From NCBI GenBank assembly GCA_016926235.1, contig JAFGOZ010000499.1, forward strand, positions 1 through 19,810: a stretch of 19,810 nucleotides of DNA, in the 5' to 3' direction. The translations under genes were made by a program, and so were the position numbers. A model generated the notes under the pieces. The model saw nothing but the letters and a program-made list of their open reading frames with translations, did not search any database and was not told the origin of the DNA. Below are positions 1 to 7,441 of the stretch, piece after piece (positions within the stretch are counted from its first letter, which is position 1; every line of letters starts with the position of its first letter). The DNA is from Bacteroidales bacterium. GTDB lineage: Bacteria; Bacteroidota; Bacteroidia; Bacteroidales; UBA10428.

Positions 1-160
1 AATAATGTCACCCCTTCGGGGTTTGGGATGCGATGATGGTGCAATGCTGCTATAATAATGTCACCCCTTCGGGGTTTGGGATTTGATAATGGTACAATGT
101 TGCTATAATAATGTCACCCCTTCTGGGTTTGGGCAGATCTTGCAATCTGCAGCAATGTTG
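1..160. repeat. Left tandem array of a 53-bp hairpin repeat
   Basis: Two nearly identical 53-bp units start at 1 and 54, and a third, partly decayed one starts at 107. Each begins AATAATGTCACCCC and holds the inverted repeat ACCCC-TTC-GGGGT followed by TTTGGG. Units 1 and 2 differ at only a few bases; unit 3 has one base change in the right arm of the stem (CTGGG) and a different tail, which forms its own hairpin GCAGAT/ATCTGC at 133-150. The array may continue to the left of the window. Related copies occur at the far right end in the same orientation. There are no unique spacers, so it is not a CRISPR. It looks like a dispersed intergenic repeat of the REP type; function unknown. Confidence 0.85.
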
Positions 161-221
161 AAATCAAGCGTTATTAGCTTTCATTTTATACAAAGAATTA
201 CCCAAAATCTGTATTGATCTC

Positions 222-253
222 CTTCGCCGGTAAATATATATTTACTATATTTC
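222..253 (+). promoter_or_regulatory. Candidate promoter/operator of the sigma factor gene
   Basis: Positions 230-245 are a perfect 16-bp palindrome, GTAAATATATATTTAC. Just downstream, TATATTTC at 246-253 matches the Bacteroidota -7 consensus TAnnTTTG at seven of eight positions, with TTCG (223-226) about 19 bp upstream as a weak -33 element. The palindrome would lie in the promoter spacer, where a repressor could block polymerase. The palindrome is seen directly; the promoter and the operator role are inference. A+T-rich palindromes also arise by chance. Confidence 0.35.
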
Positions 254-259
254 ATTATT

Positions 260-300
260 CAGCAGTACCGAAGTAGAAAATGCTGCTTTGGCATTGCTGA
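260..300 (+). other. Inverted repeats in the sigma factor leader
   Basis: TCAGCA (260-265) pairs with TGCTGA (295-300), and AATGC (279-283) pairs with GCATT (291-295). The two pairings share base 295, so they are largely alternative or partly nested folds in the 5' untranslated leader, just upstream of the GTG start at 321. This might affect translation, but the stems are short and chance is a reasonable explanation. Confidence 0.25.
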
Positions 301-320
301 ATTAACAACCGGCGGGATCA

Positions 321-890
321 GTGGCAAATCTCGAACAGCATCTTTGGAGAAAAATTCAGTCAGGTGATCTGCGATCATTTGAACTCTTGTTTAATGACTA
401 TTCCAGGGGATTATATTGCTATGCGTTTGATCTTTTGCATAACAAGGAGGATGCAGAGGAAAATGTCATGGATTTGTTCCATGCACTTTGGGAAAATCGC
501 AAAACGATCAATATCCGGACTTCGTTAAAAGCCTATTTATTCCGAAGTCTTCATAACCAGTGCATAAATTCTATCCGGCACAGGGAAATTGTGGCAAGAA
601 AGAAATCAGTCTACATAGAGGATACATTGAAAGATGAAGAGATGCGTATTCCCTTTAGCGAAACATTTTTGCTCGATCGGCTGATTGGGGCAGAACTGGA
701 AAAGTCGCTTGAAGAAGCCCTTGCCGCTTTGCCCGGTCAGTGCAGGGAAGTTTTTCAACTGAGCCGATTTCAAAACCTGAAAATAAGAGAGATAGCCGAA
801 AAACTCACTATCTCTGAAAGTACCGTTAAAACGCAGTTATTCAGGGCGATAGAAAAACTACGTGACTTACTTAAACCATACCTCGATTAA
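321..890 (+). CDS. ECF-type RNA polymerase sigma-70 factor (PUL regulator)
   Basis: A 189-residue sigma factor of the extracytoplasmic-function type common in Bacteroidota PULs. Region 2 spans about residues 24-92 (FNDYSRGLYCYAFDLL, then the EDAEENVMDLFHALWENR helix). Region 4 spans about 128-181 and has the helix-turn-helix IREIAEKLTISESTVKTQLF. There is no region 3, as expected for the group. The start is GTG at 321: an in-frame stop lies at 303-305, no other start fits, and a GGCGGGA stretch at 311-317 may serve as ribosome binding site. The FecR-like anti-sigma gene follows after 62 bp. By analogy with known PUL sigma factors it should direct transcription from the susC promoter when released by the anti-sigma factor; the target promoter is not proved by the sequence. 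Confidence 0.93.
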   Translation: MANLEQHLWRKIQSGDLRSFELLFNDYSRGLYCYAFDLLHNKEDAEENVMDLFHALWENRKTINIRTSLKAYLFRSLHNQCINSIRHREIVARKKSVYIEDTLKDEEMRIPFSETFLLDRLIGAELEKSLEEALAALPGQCREVFQLSRFQNLKIREIAEKLTISESTVKTQLFRAIEKLRDLLKPYLD

Positions 891-909
891 CTTTACGGGT
901 TTTTTTGTA

Positions 910-933
910 GACAATTTCAATAAAAAAATTGTC
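910..933. other. Short hairpin between sigma and anti-sigma genes
   Basis: GACAATTT (910-917) and AAATTGTC (926-933) form a perfect 8-bp stem with an 8-nt A-rich loop, ending about 20 bp before the anti-sigma ATG. The stem is A+T-rich and lacks a run of T after it, so a terminator is unlikely. It may be an mRNA processing or translation-tuning element, or chance. An alternative TTG start for the anti-sigma gene (929) lies inside it. Confidence 0.3.
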
Positions 934-952
934 TTATAATCAAGAGATAACT

Positions 953-2125
953 ATGAGCACATTTTTACACGACATGGACCCGTACCGGGAGTTGATTATT
1001 CGTTACCTGGCAAATGATTTGCCAGAGGAAGAATATGGTAAGTTAAGGGAATGGATTAATCAGGACAATGAAAACAGGAAGTTATTCAGTGAAATGTTAA
1101 CCGCATGGCAGTTGTCGGCTTCTATGGAAAGCACGCCTGATGAAAATCTCCCCCTGAGTTTTGAAAAACTCAAGTCGAGATTGGCTTATGGAAATAATGA
1201 ATCCCAAAATAATGCTGATAATTTCAGGCGCTTTTATTTTCGAAGAGCCGTCAGTGTAGCAGCCGCTATATTGATAGCCTTTGTTTTAGGTGGACTGGCA
1301 ACCTGGTATTTCTTTTCTGCAAAGAAGTTGCCTGATATGAATGCGCAAACCTATAATGTTACCACACCATATGGCACCCGTTCAGAGCTTTCGCTTGCCG
1401 ATGGAACCAGGGTATGGCTGAATGCAGGAAGTTCACTGGCTTATAGCGAAAACTTCAATGTTACAACACGTGAAGTAAAGCTTATTGGTGAAGCTTATTT
1501 TCAGGTTGCAAAAAACAAGGAAATCCCTTTTGTGGTTAAGTCGGATGGCCTTCAGATAAAGGCGTTGGGCACTGCATTTAACGTAAAGGCATATCCCGGC
1601 GACGAAGAATTATCTACTACGCTTATAGAGGGTAAAATTGTTGTTGAGGGCAAGTCGCTCGATGAAGGACGGTTTTCTTATACCCTTAATCCGGGACAGA
1701 ATATTAAGGTAATCAGATCAGTTAAGGAAGAGAAGGCCAATCAGGCAAACATACAAGACAGGAAGCATGCTGCAGATGAGATGAAGCCGATACGGCATAA
1801 CATCAAAACCATTTCCCTTGAAAGCGATGTAAATACGCTTCTTTATACCTCCTGGAAAGACAAAAGATGGGTCATTCAGCAGGAATCGTTCAGTAACCTG
1901 GTGACCATGCTTGAGCGAAGGTATAATGTAAACATCCGGTTCAATCAGGCAGAAATGGAAGGCATCAGCTTCAGCGGCATTATCGAAAACGAAACGCTGG
2001 AGCAGGTAATTCACATTATACAGTTAACGGCTCCGGTTAATTATGAATTCGGCAAAGGTGAGGTCAATATCACCCTCGATAAAAACAGGCTCGGCAAATT
2101 CCATATGCTTCCCGATGCACGGTAA
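953..2125 (+). CDS. FecR-family anti-sigma factor
   Basis: An inner-membrane anti-sigma factor of about 390 residues with the start chosen here. The N-terminal cytoplasmic part (about 1-98), which should bind the sigma factor, is followed by one membrane helix at about 99-121 (VSVAAAILIAFVLGGLATW). The periplasmic FecR domain is at about 136-232 (TPYGTRSELSLADGT, KLIGEAYFQV, IKALGTAFNVKAY), and a C-terminal domain of the DUF4974 type at about 310-374 (SFSNLVTMLERRYNVNIRF). That C-terminal domain is the known partner of the STN domain in transducing SusC proteins, and the next gene has one. ATG at 953 was preferred over an in-frame TTG at 929 because AAGAGATAA precedes it and a conserved-looking HDMDPYRELI start follows. 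The gene appears intact. Confidence 0.93.
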   Translation: MSTFLHDMDPYRELIIRYLANDLPEEEYGKLREWINQDNENRKLFSEMLTAWQLSASMESTPDENLPLSFEKLKSRLAYGNNESQNNADNFRRFYFRRAVSVAAAILIAFVLGGLATWYFFSAKKLPDMNAQTYNVTTPYGTRSELSLADGTRVWLNAGSSLAYSENFNVTTREVKLIGEAYFQVAKNKEIPFVVKSDGLQIKALGTAFNVKAYPGDEELSTTLIEGKIVVEGKSLDEGRFSYTLNPGQNIKVIRSVKEEKANQANIQDRKHAADEMKPIRHNIKTISLESDVNTLLYTSWKDKRWVIQQESFSNLVTMLERRYNVNIRFNQAEMEGISFSGIIENETLEQVIHIIQLTAPVNYEFGKGEVNITLDKNRLGKFHMLPDAR

Positions 2126-2189
2126 GCCCAAAATAACCTTATTGTATAACCAAAAGTAAAAGACATGAAAACTATGACCTGAAAAAACG

Positions 2190-2220
2190 AACCGGCACTT
2201 CCTGGAACGAAGCGCCGGTT
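2190..2220 (-). terminator. Hairpin between anti-sigma and susC genes, terminator-like on the minus strand
   Basis: AACCGGC (2190-2196) pairs with GCCGGTT (2214-2220). Inside it CTTC (2198-2201) pairs with GAAG (2209-2212), giving an 11-bp stem with one internal mismatch and a 7-nt loop. On the + strand no T run follows. On the minus strand the stem is followed by TCGTTTTTTC, the layout of an intrinsic terminator. It could stop antisense transcription, or end most of the regulator transcript so that susC is driven from its own promoter downstream. No clear -33/-7 pair was found between 2221 and 2294. Confidence 0.45.
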
Positions 2221-2294
2221 GTACATGGCTAAAATGCTTTACAGTCCTTGGCGGGAAAGTAAAAACTATTGTTTAACCAATCAACTACGAAATT

Positions 2295-5200
2295 ATGAAA
2301 AAAACCCATTACATTCCCTTGTCTTCATCGGGAATGGTCAAAAAAATTCTACGCATTATGAAAATCACCACCTTTTTGATTTTTATATTTGGTCTAAATG
2401 TATCTGCATCTTTATACTCTCAAACCAAGCGGTTTACTTTCGATTCATCAAACCGAACCATTAAGGAGGTATTGGGTGTCATTGAAGCGCAAAGCGACTT
2501 TCGTTTCTTTTATAACGATAAGTTTCTTGATCTGAACAGGGTTGTCAATCTGTCGGTTGACGACATGCCTATTGAGGTTGTGCTCGACCATCTTGTCGCA
2601 GAAGCCGATATTGCATATAAATTACTCGACAATAATTTAATTGTATTTACACCCAGAGAAAACCTGCAGCAAGGTAAAGTAACCGGAAGGGTTACAGATG
2701 CAGCGACAGGGGTACCTTTGCCAGGTGTATATGTGCGTATTGACGGTAGCAATACAGGGGGTATTACTGATGCAGAAGGCAACTATTCAGTTGATGTACC
2801 TTCTTCAGATGCAGCGCTTGTATTTTCGTATATAGGTTACAATACCGAAACGATTATAGTTGATGGCAGAACTGTGATTGATGTAAATATGATTCCTGAA
2901 ATATCTGAACTTGAAGAAATTGTCGTCATTGGCTATGGTACGAGACAAAAGAAAGATTTAACAGGAGCTGTAACCCAGATCAGCTCAAAAGAATTAGCTT
3001 CGGAGGTTAAAATGACACCCCAGCAATCTTTGCAAGGCAAAATGGCAGGGGTTTTTATTTCAAACACCGGTAGTGACCCTACAGCGCGTGCAGATATTAT
3101 GATCAGAGGTGTAACTACCATGTACAGTACAACACCTCTGTATGTTATTGATGGTATTCCGGCAGTTCAGCCAAATATAACTAATGAAGACTTTATGGGT
3201 CAGGTTGATCCGTTGTCACTTATTAATCCAAACGACATTGAGTCGGTTTCTGTTCTGAAAGATGCTTCGGCAGCTGCTATATATGGCGTAAGGGCTTCCA
3301 ACGGTGTTGTTCTGATCACTACCAAAAGAGGTAATAAGGACAGAATGCAGGTTTCTGTAAACGGTAGATTCGGTGTTCAAAACATTTATAAACGGTATGA
3401 TGTCTTGGGTGTGCAGGATTATGTTGATATTATGAACGAGGGCTGGGCAAACAATCCCTTAGCTGCCCCTGATCCCAGGATTACTGCGTTTTATGATACG
3501 TCTGATCCTGAATATCTTGGAAGCCTGCCAAGGGTTGACTGGACTAAGGAAGCTGTAGCTAAAAACGCCCTCATTCAGGATTATGATGTAAGTGTATCAG
3601 GGGGAAATGAAAAGGTTAATTATTCAATGGGAGTTGGTTATGCCAACCAGGAAAACGCAATTTATAAATCTTCTTATGATCGGTACTCATTTTACGTAAA
3701 TTCTGATCATAAAATAAATAAATGGATCAAGGCAGGCGAAACACTAAGGTTAGGTTTGAATAAATGGAGCGTTCCGAATTATACGGCGGGGGCCACGTCA
3801 GCAGCCAGCTATACTGGTGCGACCTTTACTCCTCCATGGCAACCTTTATTTGATGAAGATGGTGTGTATGGATTTGCCAACCCGGTAAAATTTTATAGTG
3901 ATGGAACCAAGTTAACCAGTGGATATGGTCCGGGAACCTCAAACAATTTCCTTGGATTGGCTAGCACATCAATTCAACAAAGAAGTATGATACGGACATT
4001 GGGATCAGTGTACGTTGAGTTGAGTCCTCTGCCAGGTTTGAGGGTCAAAGGGACTTTCAGTTTTGACCGTTATACAAACGATCGTGAAAAATACCAGGAA
4101 GAAGAATCCGGATACTTTTCTACAAATTTTGGATCTTTAACTGGACTTGGAAATACTTATGAAGATAGAAGAGCAGTAGAACAAAACTTAGTGACGGAGT
4201 TTCTGGTTGGATATTCCAAAAGTATGGCAAATCATAACATTGATTTTATTTTTAACATTACTCAAGAGAAAAGCAAAGGTAATGTCTTAAGCTTAACTCT
4301 CGATAATAACTCTGACATCACATCCTGGCAGACCAGAAAGCTTGCCAATGGCGCTCCATCCGCTGGTTTAAGCGATCGGGTTGAAAAAGGATTGCTAGGT
4401 TACATGGGAAGATTGAGTTATAATTATAATAGCAAATATTATCTGGATGCCACATTAAGGAGAGACGGATCTTCAAATTTTTCTCCCGGATATAAATGGG
4501 GAACCTTTCCTTCATTTGCTGCAGCATGGCGTGTAAGTGCCGAAAGTTTCATGAAAAATATTACCTGGTTGAACGATCTAAAAATTCGGGCCGGATGGGG
4601 CCAGATTGGTAATCAGAATACCGGGGCCTTTTCGTGGTTGTCATTGGTTAATTTGAATCCCAGGTATACTTTTGGTACTACCATTAATGGTCTTGGAAAT
4701 CTGGTTAACGGATCTTTTCTGGGTGATTTCACTGTCACAGATTTGTCATGGGAAGTCGTCACTACATCAAACATAGGTTTTGATGCAGTGGTGCTTAAGA
4801 ACAAACTGACCTTTACGGCAGAATACTATTATAAATTTACTGACGGTATCATCCAGATAGTGGATATTCCTTATGTAACGGGTACTACTAACAGTCCGAG
4901 CATTAATTTAGCACAACTTTCCAATAAAGGATTTGAATTCCAGGGAACGTATACTGACAAGATCGGCAAATTAGGTTACAACCTTTCATTTAACCTTACC
5001 ACTGTAAAAAATAATGTTAAAAAAATCTATAAAAGCAAGCCACAGGAGGTTAATGGTGACTCAAATTACAGAATTGAAGAAGGATATGAATTTGGGTATA
5101 TCTATGGTTATAAAACCGATGGAATATTTCAAACCGATCAGGAAGTGGCTGACTGGAAGGCACAGGTGGATGACCCGGATGGAAGTCAGCTTGCACCCGG

Positions 5201-5777
5201 TGATATTCGCTTTAAAGATCTATATGGGCCCTATACAGGCGATGCCGAAAATGTTTGGAAATCAGGTGAGCCGGATGGAGTCCTGAACGCATACGATAAG
5301 ACTTATCTGGGTAAAACCATACCTGGTTTTTACTATGGTTTTAACATGGGTTTGAGTTATAGTAACTGGGATATCAGCGTTAATTTCCGTGGGGTTGGTG
5401 ATGTACAGAAAATTAATACAGTAAGGATGCAGGGTGAGAACCTGTCTAATAGCAGCGGGAACCAACTGGCAACTGTTAAAAACAGATGGACAACTTCAAA
5501 CCACTCCAATTCTATGCCTCGGGCTTTAGCTGATGATCCTGTGGGTAATAATCGTATGTCAGACCGTTGGGTTGAGGATGCCGGATTTTTGAGGCTGCAA
5601 TCAGCACAGTTGGGATATACTTTTCCCAATAGTCTTCTTTCAAAATTTAACGGTAAAAACCTAAGGGTTTATGTTTCCGGATCCAACCTTTTCGTGATTA
5701 CGCCATATAGCGGTCTGGACCCTGAAGATGATACCACACCGGTAACATTCATTGGAGGTATTAACCTGACTTTTTAA
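2295..5777 (+). CDS. SusC/RagA-family TonB-dependent outer-membrane transporter with STN domain
   Basis: A 1160-residue outer-membrane transporter that imports glycan fragments with its SusD partner. Order of parts: an N-terminal extension and signal peptide (hydrophobic stretch about 24-40, ending near YSQ at 41-43); an STN domain at about 50-118 (RTIKEVLGVIEAQSDFRFFYN); a carboxypeptidase-like regulatory domain at about 127-200 (GKVTGRVTDAATGVPLPGVYV); a plug domain from about 205 (EEIVVIGYGTRQKKDLTGAV, then SVLKDASAAAIYGVRASNGV); and the beta-barrel, ending in an aromatic residue (INLTF). The STN domain marks it as a signal-transducing SusC that should contact the FecR protein encoded just upstream. 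Start at 2295 gives the usual long leader of this family; an internal ATG at 2358 would also give a signal peptide. SusD follows after 17 bp. Substrate cannot be read from the sequence. Confidence 0.96.
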   Translation: MKKTHYIPLSSSGMVKKILRIMKITTFLIFIFGLNVSASLYSQTKRFTFDSSNRTIKEVLGVIEAQSDFRFFYNDKFLDLNRVVNLSVDDMPIEVVLDHLVAEADIAYKLLDNNLIVFTPRENLQQGKVTGRVTDAATGVPLPGVYVRIDGSNTGGITDAEGNYSVDVPSSDAALVFSYIGYNTETIIVDGRTVIDVNMIPEISELEEIVVIGYGTRQKKDLTGAVTQISSKELASEVKMTPQQSLQGKMAGVFISNTGSDPTARADIMIRGVTTMYSTTPLYVIDGIPAVQPNITNEDFMGQVDPLSLINPNDIESVSVLKDASAAAIYGVRASNGVVLITTKRGNKDRMQVSVNGRFGVQNIYKRYDVLGVQDYVDIMNEGWANNPLAAPDPRITAFYDTSDPEYLGSLPRVDWTKEAVAKNALIQDYDVSVSGGNEKVNYSMGVGYANQENAIYKSSYDRYSFYVNSDHKINKWIKAGETLRLGLNKWSVPNYTAGATSAASYTGATFTPPWQPLFDEDGVYGFANPVKFYSDGTKLTSGYGPGTSNNFLGLASTSIQQRSMIRTLGSVYVELSPLPGLRVKGTFSFDRYTNDREKYQEEESGYFSTNFGSLTGLGNTYEDRRAVEQNLVTEFLVGYSKSMANHNIDFIFNITQEKSKGNVLSLTLDNNSDITSWQTRKLANGAPSAGLSDRVEKGLLGYMGRLSYNYNSKYYLDATLRRDGSSNFSPGYKWGTFPSFAAAWRVSAESFMKNITWLNDLKIRAGWGQIGNQNTGAFSWLSLVNLNPRYTFGTTINGLGNLVNGSFLGDFTVTDLSWEVVTTSNIGFDAVVLKNKLTFTAEYYYKFTDGIIQIVDIPYVTGTTNSPSINLAQLSNKGFEFQGTYTDKIGKLGYNLSFNLTTVKNNVKKIYKSKPQEVNGDSNYRIEEGYEFGYIYGYKTDGIFQTDQEVADWKAQVDDPDGSQLAPGDIRFKDLYGPYTGDAENVWKSGEPDGVLNAYDKTYLGKTIPGFYYGFNMGLSYSNWDISVNFRGVGDVQKINTVRMQGENLSNSSGNQLATVKNRWTTSNHSNSMPRALADDPVGNNRMSDRWVEDAGFLRLQSAQLGYTFPNSLLSKFNGKNLRVYVSGSNLFVITPYSGLDPEDDTTPVTFIGGINLTF

Positions 5778-5794
5778 TCATTAAAACCATTGAA

Positions 5795-7339
5795 ATGAAA
5801 AAAATATATCTTAAATATGTAGTAACTGCTCTTGTAATGTTATTTGCAGTTTCATGCAGTGAAGATGCCATAGATCTTCAGCCTGTGACAGATTCGGAGG
5901 CCAATTATTTTCAGGATGAAGACCAGATGACGAAGGCCATTATTGGTGCGTATGCTAAAATTGCATTTTTTTACCAGCTATGGGGTACGGGGGAAAACAT
6001 ATCGGCTATGTGGCTTTTGCCAGATGATGACCTTACCACTCCGGATAATAACCCTTATGAAATATTTGTCAACCTTACTTCGGAGAATACCCGTGCTGAA
6101 AATGCCTATAAATTTTTATACCAGTTAATTGGCCGGACTATTATCATATTAGATAAAATTGAAGAAAATGGAAGTTTTGCATTTGAAAAACAACCTGAGC
6201 TAAAGAATTATATCAGAGGTGAAGCTTTGTTTCTTCGCGCTTTTGGATATTTCAGGCTTTATACCTTTTTTGGATCTGCAGCTCCTTTGGTTACCGCCAG
6301 GTTGGACACTTATGAGGATGCATTTCCTCCAAGTTCTAACGGAACCCAGTTACTGGATCAGGCTATTACCGATTTACAGGAGGCTGCTGATTTGCTGCCG
6401 CCGGATTGGGATGCAGATTACAAAGGCAGGGCAACTCAAAATTCAGCCAACGGTCTGTTGGGAAAAATACTTGTATATCGTGGTAGCATGCTGAATCAGG
6501 TAAGCGATTTCACCGCAGCAATTACGGCTTTTAATAATATATCAGGAGTGCAACTTGCTCCTAACTATAATGATAATTTCGATTATACAAAGGAAAACAA
6601 TGTGGAAGGCTTGTTTGAATTTCAGGCTACTCAAAATTCAGAAGCCAATCTTCCTTTTGGAAGCTATGGCTTTCATACAGATACTTATTCCACAGTCGGT
6701 GATATGTCATTCTGGACCGGATGGGCTGACAATGCCACATTTGGGACCGATTACTACAGAGCAACTGCTTCGCTAATGAGTGCTTTTGAGGCAGGCGACC
6801 CTAGAATCCAATATACTTTTGATCCTGCAGCTTCAACAAACAATGTGTTAAAATATGTCAGGAACGGTCAGAGGGTTGATAACTATTCTTACGCAAATTA
6901 TTTTGGATGTAATGTAAATAATGTGCGCATTTTGAGATATGCCGATGTTATGTTATTGAAGGCCGAAGCCATTGTCCGTTCAGGTGGTGATTTTAGTGAG
7001 GCAATAGGACTAATTAATCAGATCCGATATCGCGCCCGGATGTCTAATCCCGATGGAATTGAAGTTATGATTCCAGCAGACAGAGATGTAAATGAAACAA
7101 ATATTACAACGGTTTTGGATTGGATATTCCAGGAAAGACGTGTAGAACTTGCGTTTGAAGAAGGGAATCGCTGGGAAGATCTTAAAAGAAGGTTCATTCT
7201 TGGAGAAATTGATTTGGAAACACTTGATTTTGATTCTATGAGAGAAGATTTTGATTTTGAACTAACTAATAAAGTTTTTCCATTGCCAATCAGCCAAATT
7301 GTAGATAATACTAACCTGGTTCAGAACACCGGTTATTAA
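5795..7339 (+). CDS. SusD/RagB-family surface glycan-binding lipoprotein
   Basis: A 514-residue partner of the preceding SusC. The signal peptide ends in a lipobox (LFAVSC) with the acylated cysteine at residue 21, followed by acidic residues (SEDAIDLQ) as in surface-exported Bacteroidota lipoproteins. Typical family features are the N-terminal helical part with QPVTDSEANYFQDEDQMTKAI, the TPR-like segment EALFLRAFGYFRLYTFFG, and near the C-terminus VRILRYADVMLLKAEAIVR and ERRVELAFEEGNRWEDLKRR. The length is usual for the family. It should cap the SusC barrel and help bind and hand over the glycan at the cell surface. It is followed, after 11 bp, by a strong hairpin that may lower expression of the enzyme genes relative to susCD. 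Confidence 0.95.
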   Translation: MKKIYLKYVVTALVMLFAVSCSEDAIDLQPVTDSEANYFQDEDQMTKAIIGAYAKIAFFYQLWGTGENISAMWLLPDDDLTTPDNNPYEIFVNLTSENTRAENAYKFLYQLIGRTIIILDKIEENGSFAFEKQPELKNYIRGEALFLRAFGYFRLYTFFGSAAPLVTARLDTYEDAFPPSSNGTQLLDQAITDLQEAADLLPPDWDADYKGRATQNSANGLLGKILVYRGSMLNQVSDFTAAITAFNNISGVQLAPNYNDNFDYTKENNVEGLFEFQATQNSEANLPFGSYGFHTDTYSTVGDMSFWTGWADNATFGTDYYRATASLMSAFEAGDPRIQYTFDPAASTNNVLKYVRNGQRVDNYSYANYFGCNVNNVRILRYADVMLLKAEAIVRSGGDFSEAIGLINQIRYRARMSNPDGIEVMIPADRDVNETNITTVLDWIFQERRVELAFEEGNRWEDLKRRFILGEIDLETLDFDSMREDFDFELTNKVFPLPISQIVDNTNLVQNTGY

Positions 7340-7350
7340 TCATTTTTTCT

Positions 7351-7403
7351 AAAGGTCATTCATTGTGAAATAAATACAAACATTTTGTATATGAATGACC
7401 TTT
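7351..7403 (+). terminator. Long hairpin after susD: likely attenuator or partial terminator
   Basis: AAAGGTCATTCAT (7351-7363) is perfectly complementary to ATGAATGACCTTT (7391-7403), 13 bp. Within the loop, ATACAAA (7374-7380) pairs with TTTGTAT (7384-7390) around a CAT triloop, so the 3' arm is continuous for 20 bases with a 10-nt bulge on the 5' side. T-rich sequence follows (TTATTCTTTTCTATTT). The position between susD and the first enzyme gene fits a partial terminator or mRNA-stabilising 3' end for susCD. The pairing is certain; the function is inference. Confidence 0.7.
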
Positions 7404-7441
7404 ATTCTTTTCTATTTATTAAAATAAACAGAATATTCATC

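Noticed and set aside
1..160. CRISPR-like array
   Set aside because: The repeats are contiguous 53-bp units with related, not unique, sequence between the hairpin cores, and there is no cas gene in the window.
929..952. TTG start extending the anti-sigma protein by eight residues
   Set aside because: It lies inside a hairpin and lacks a ribosome binding site; ATG at 953 has AAGAGATAA ahead of it and fits the family.
7385..7441. Upstream ATG starts (7385, 7391) for the GH53-like protein
   Set aside because: They fall in the 3' part of the susD-distal hairpin and would place about 19 extra residues before a normal signal peptide.
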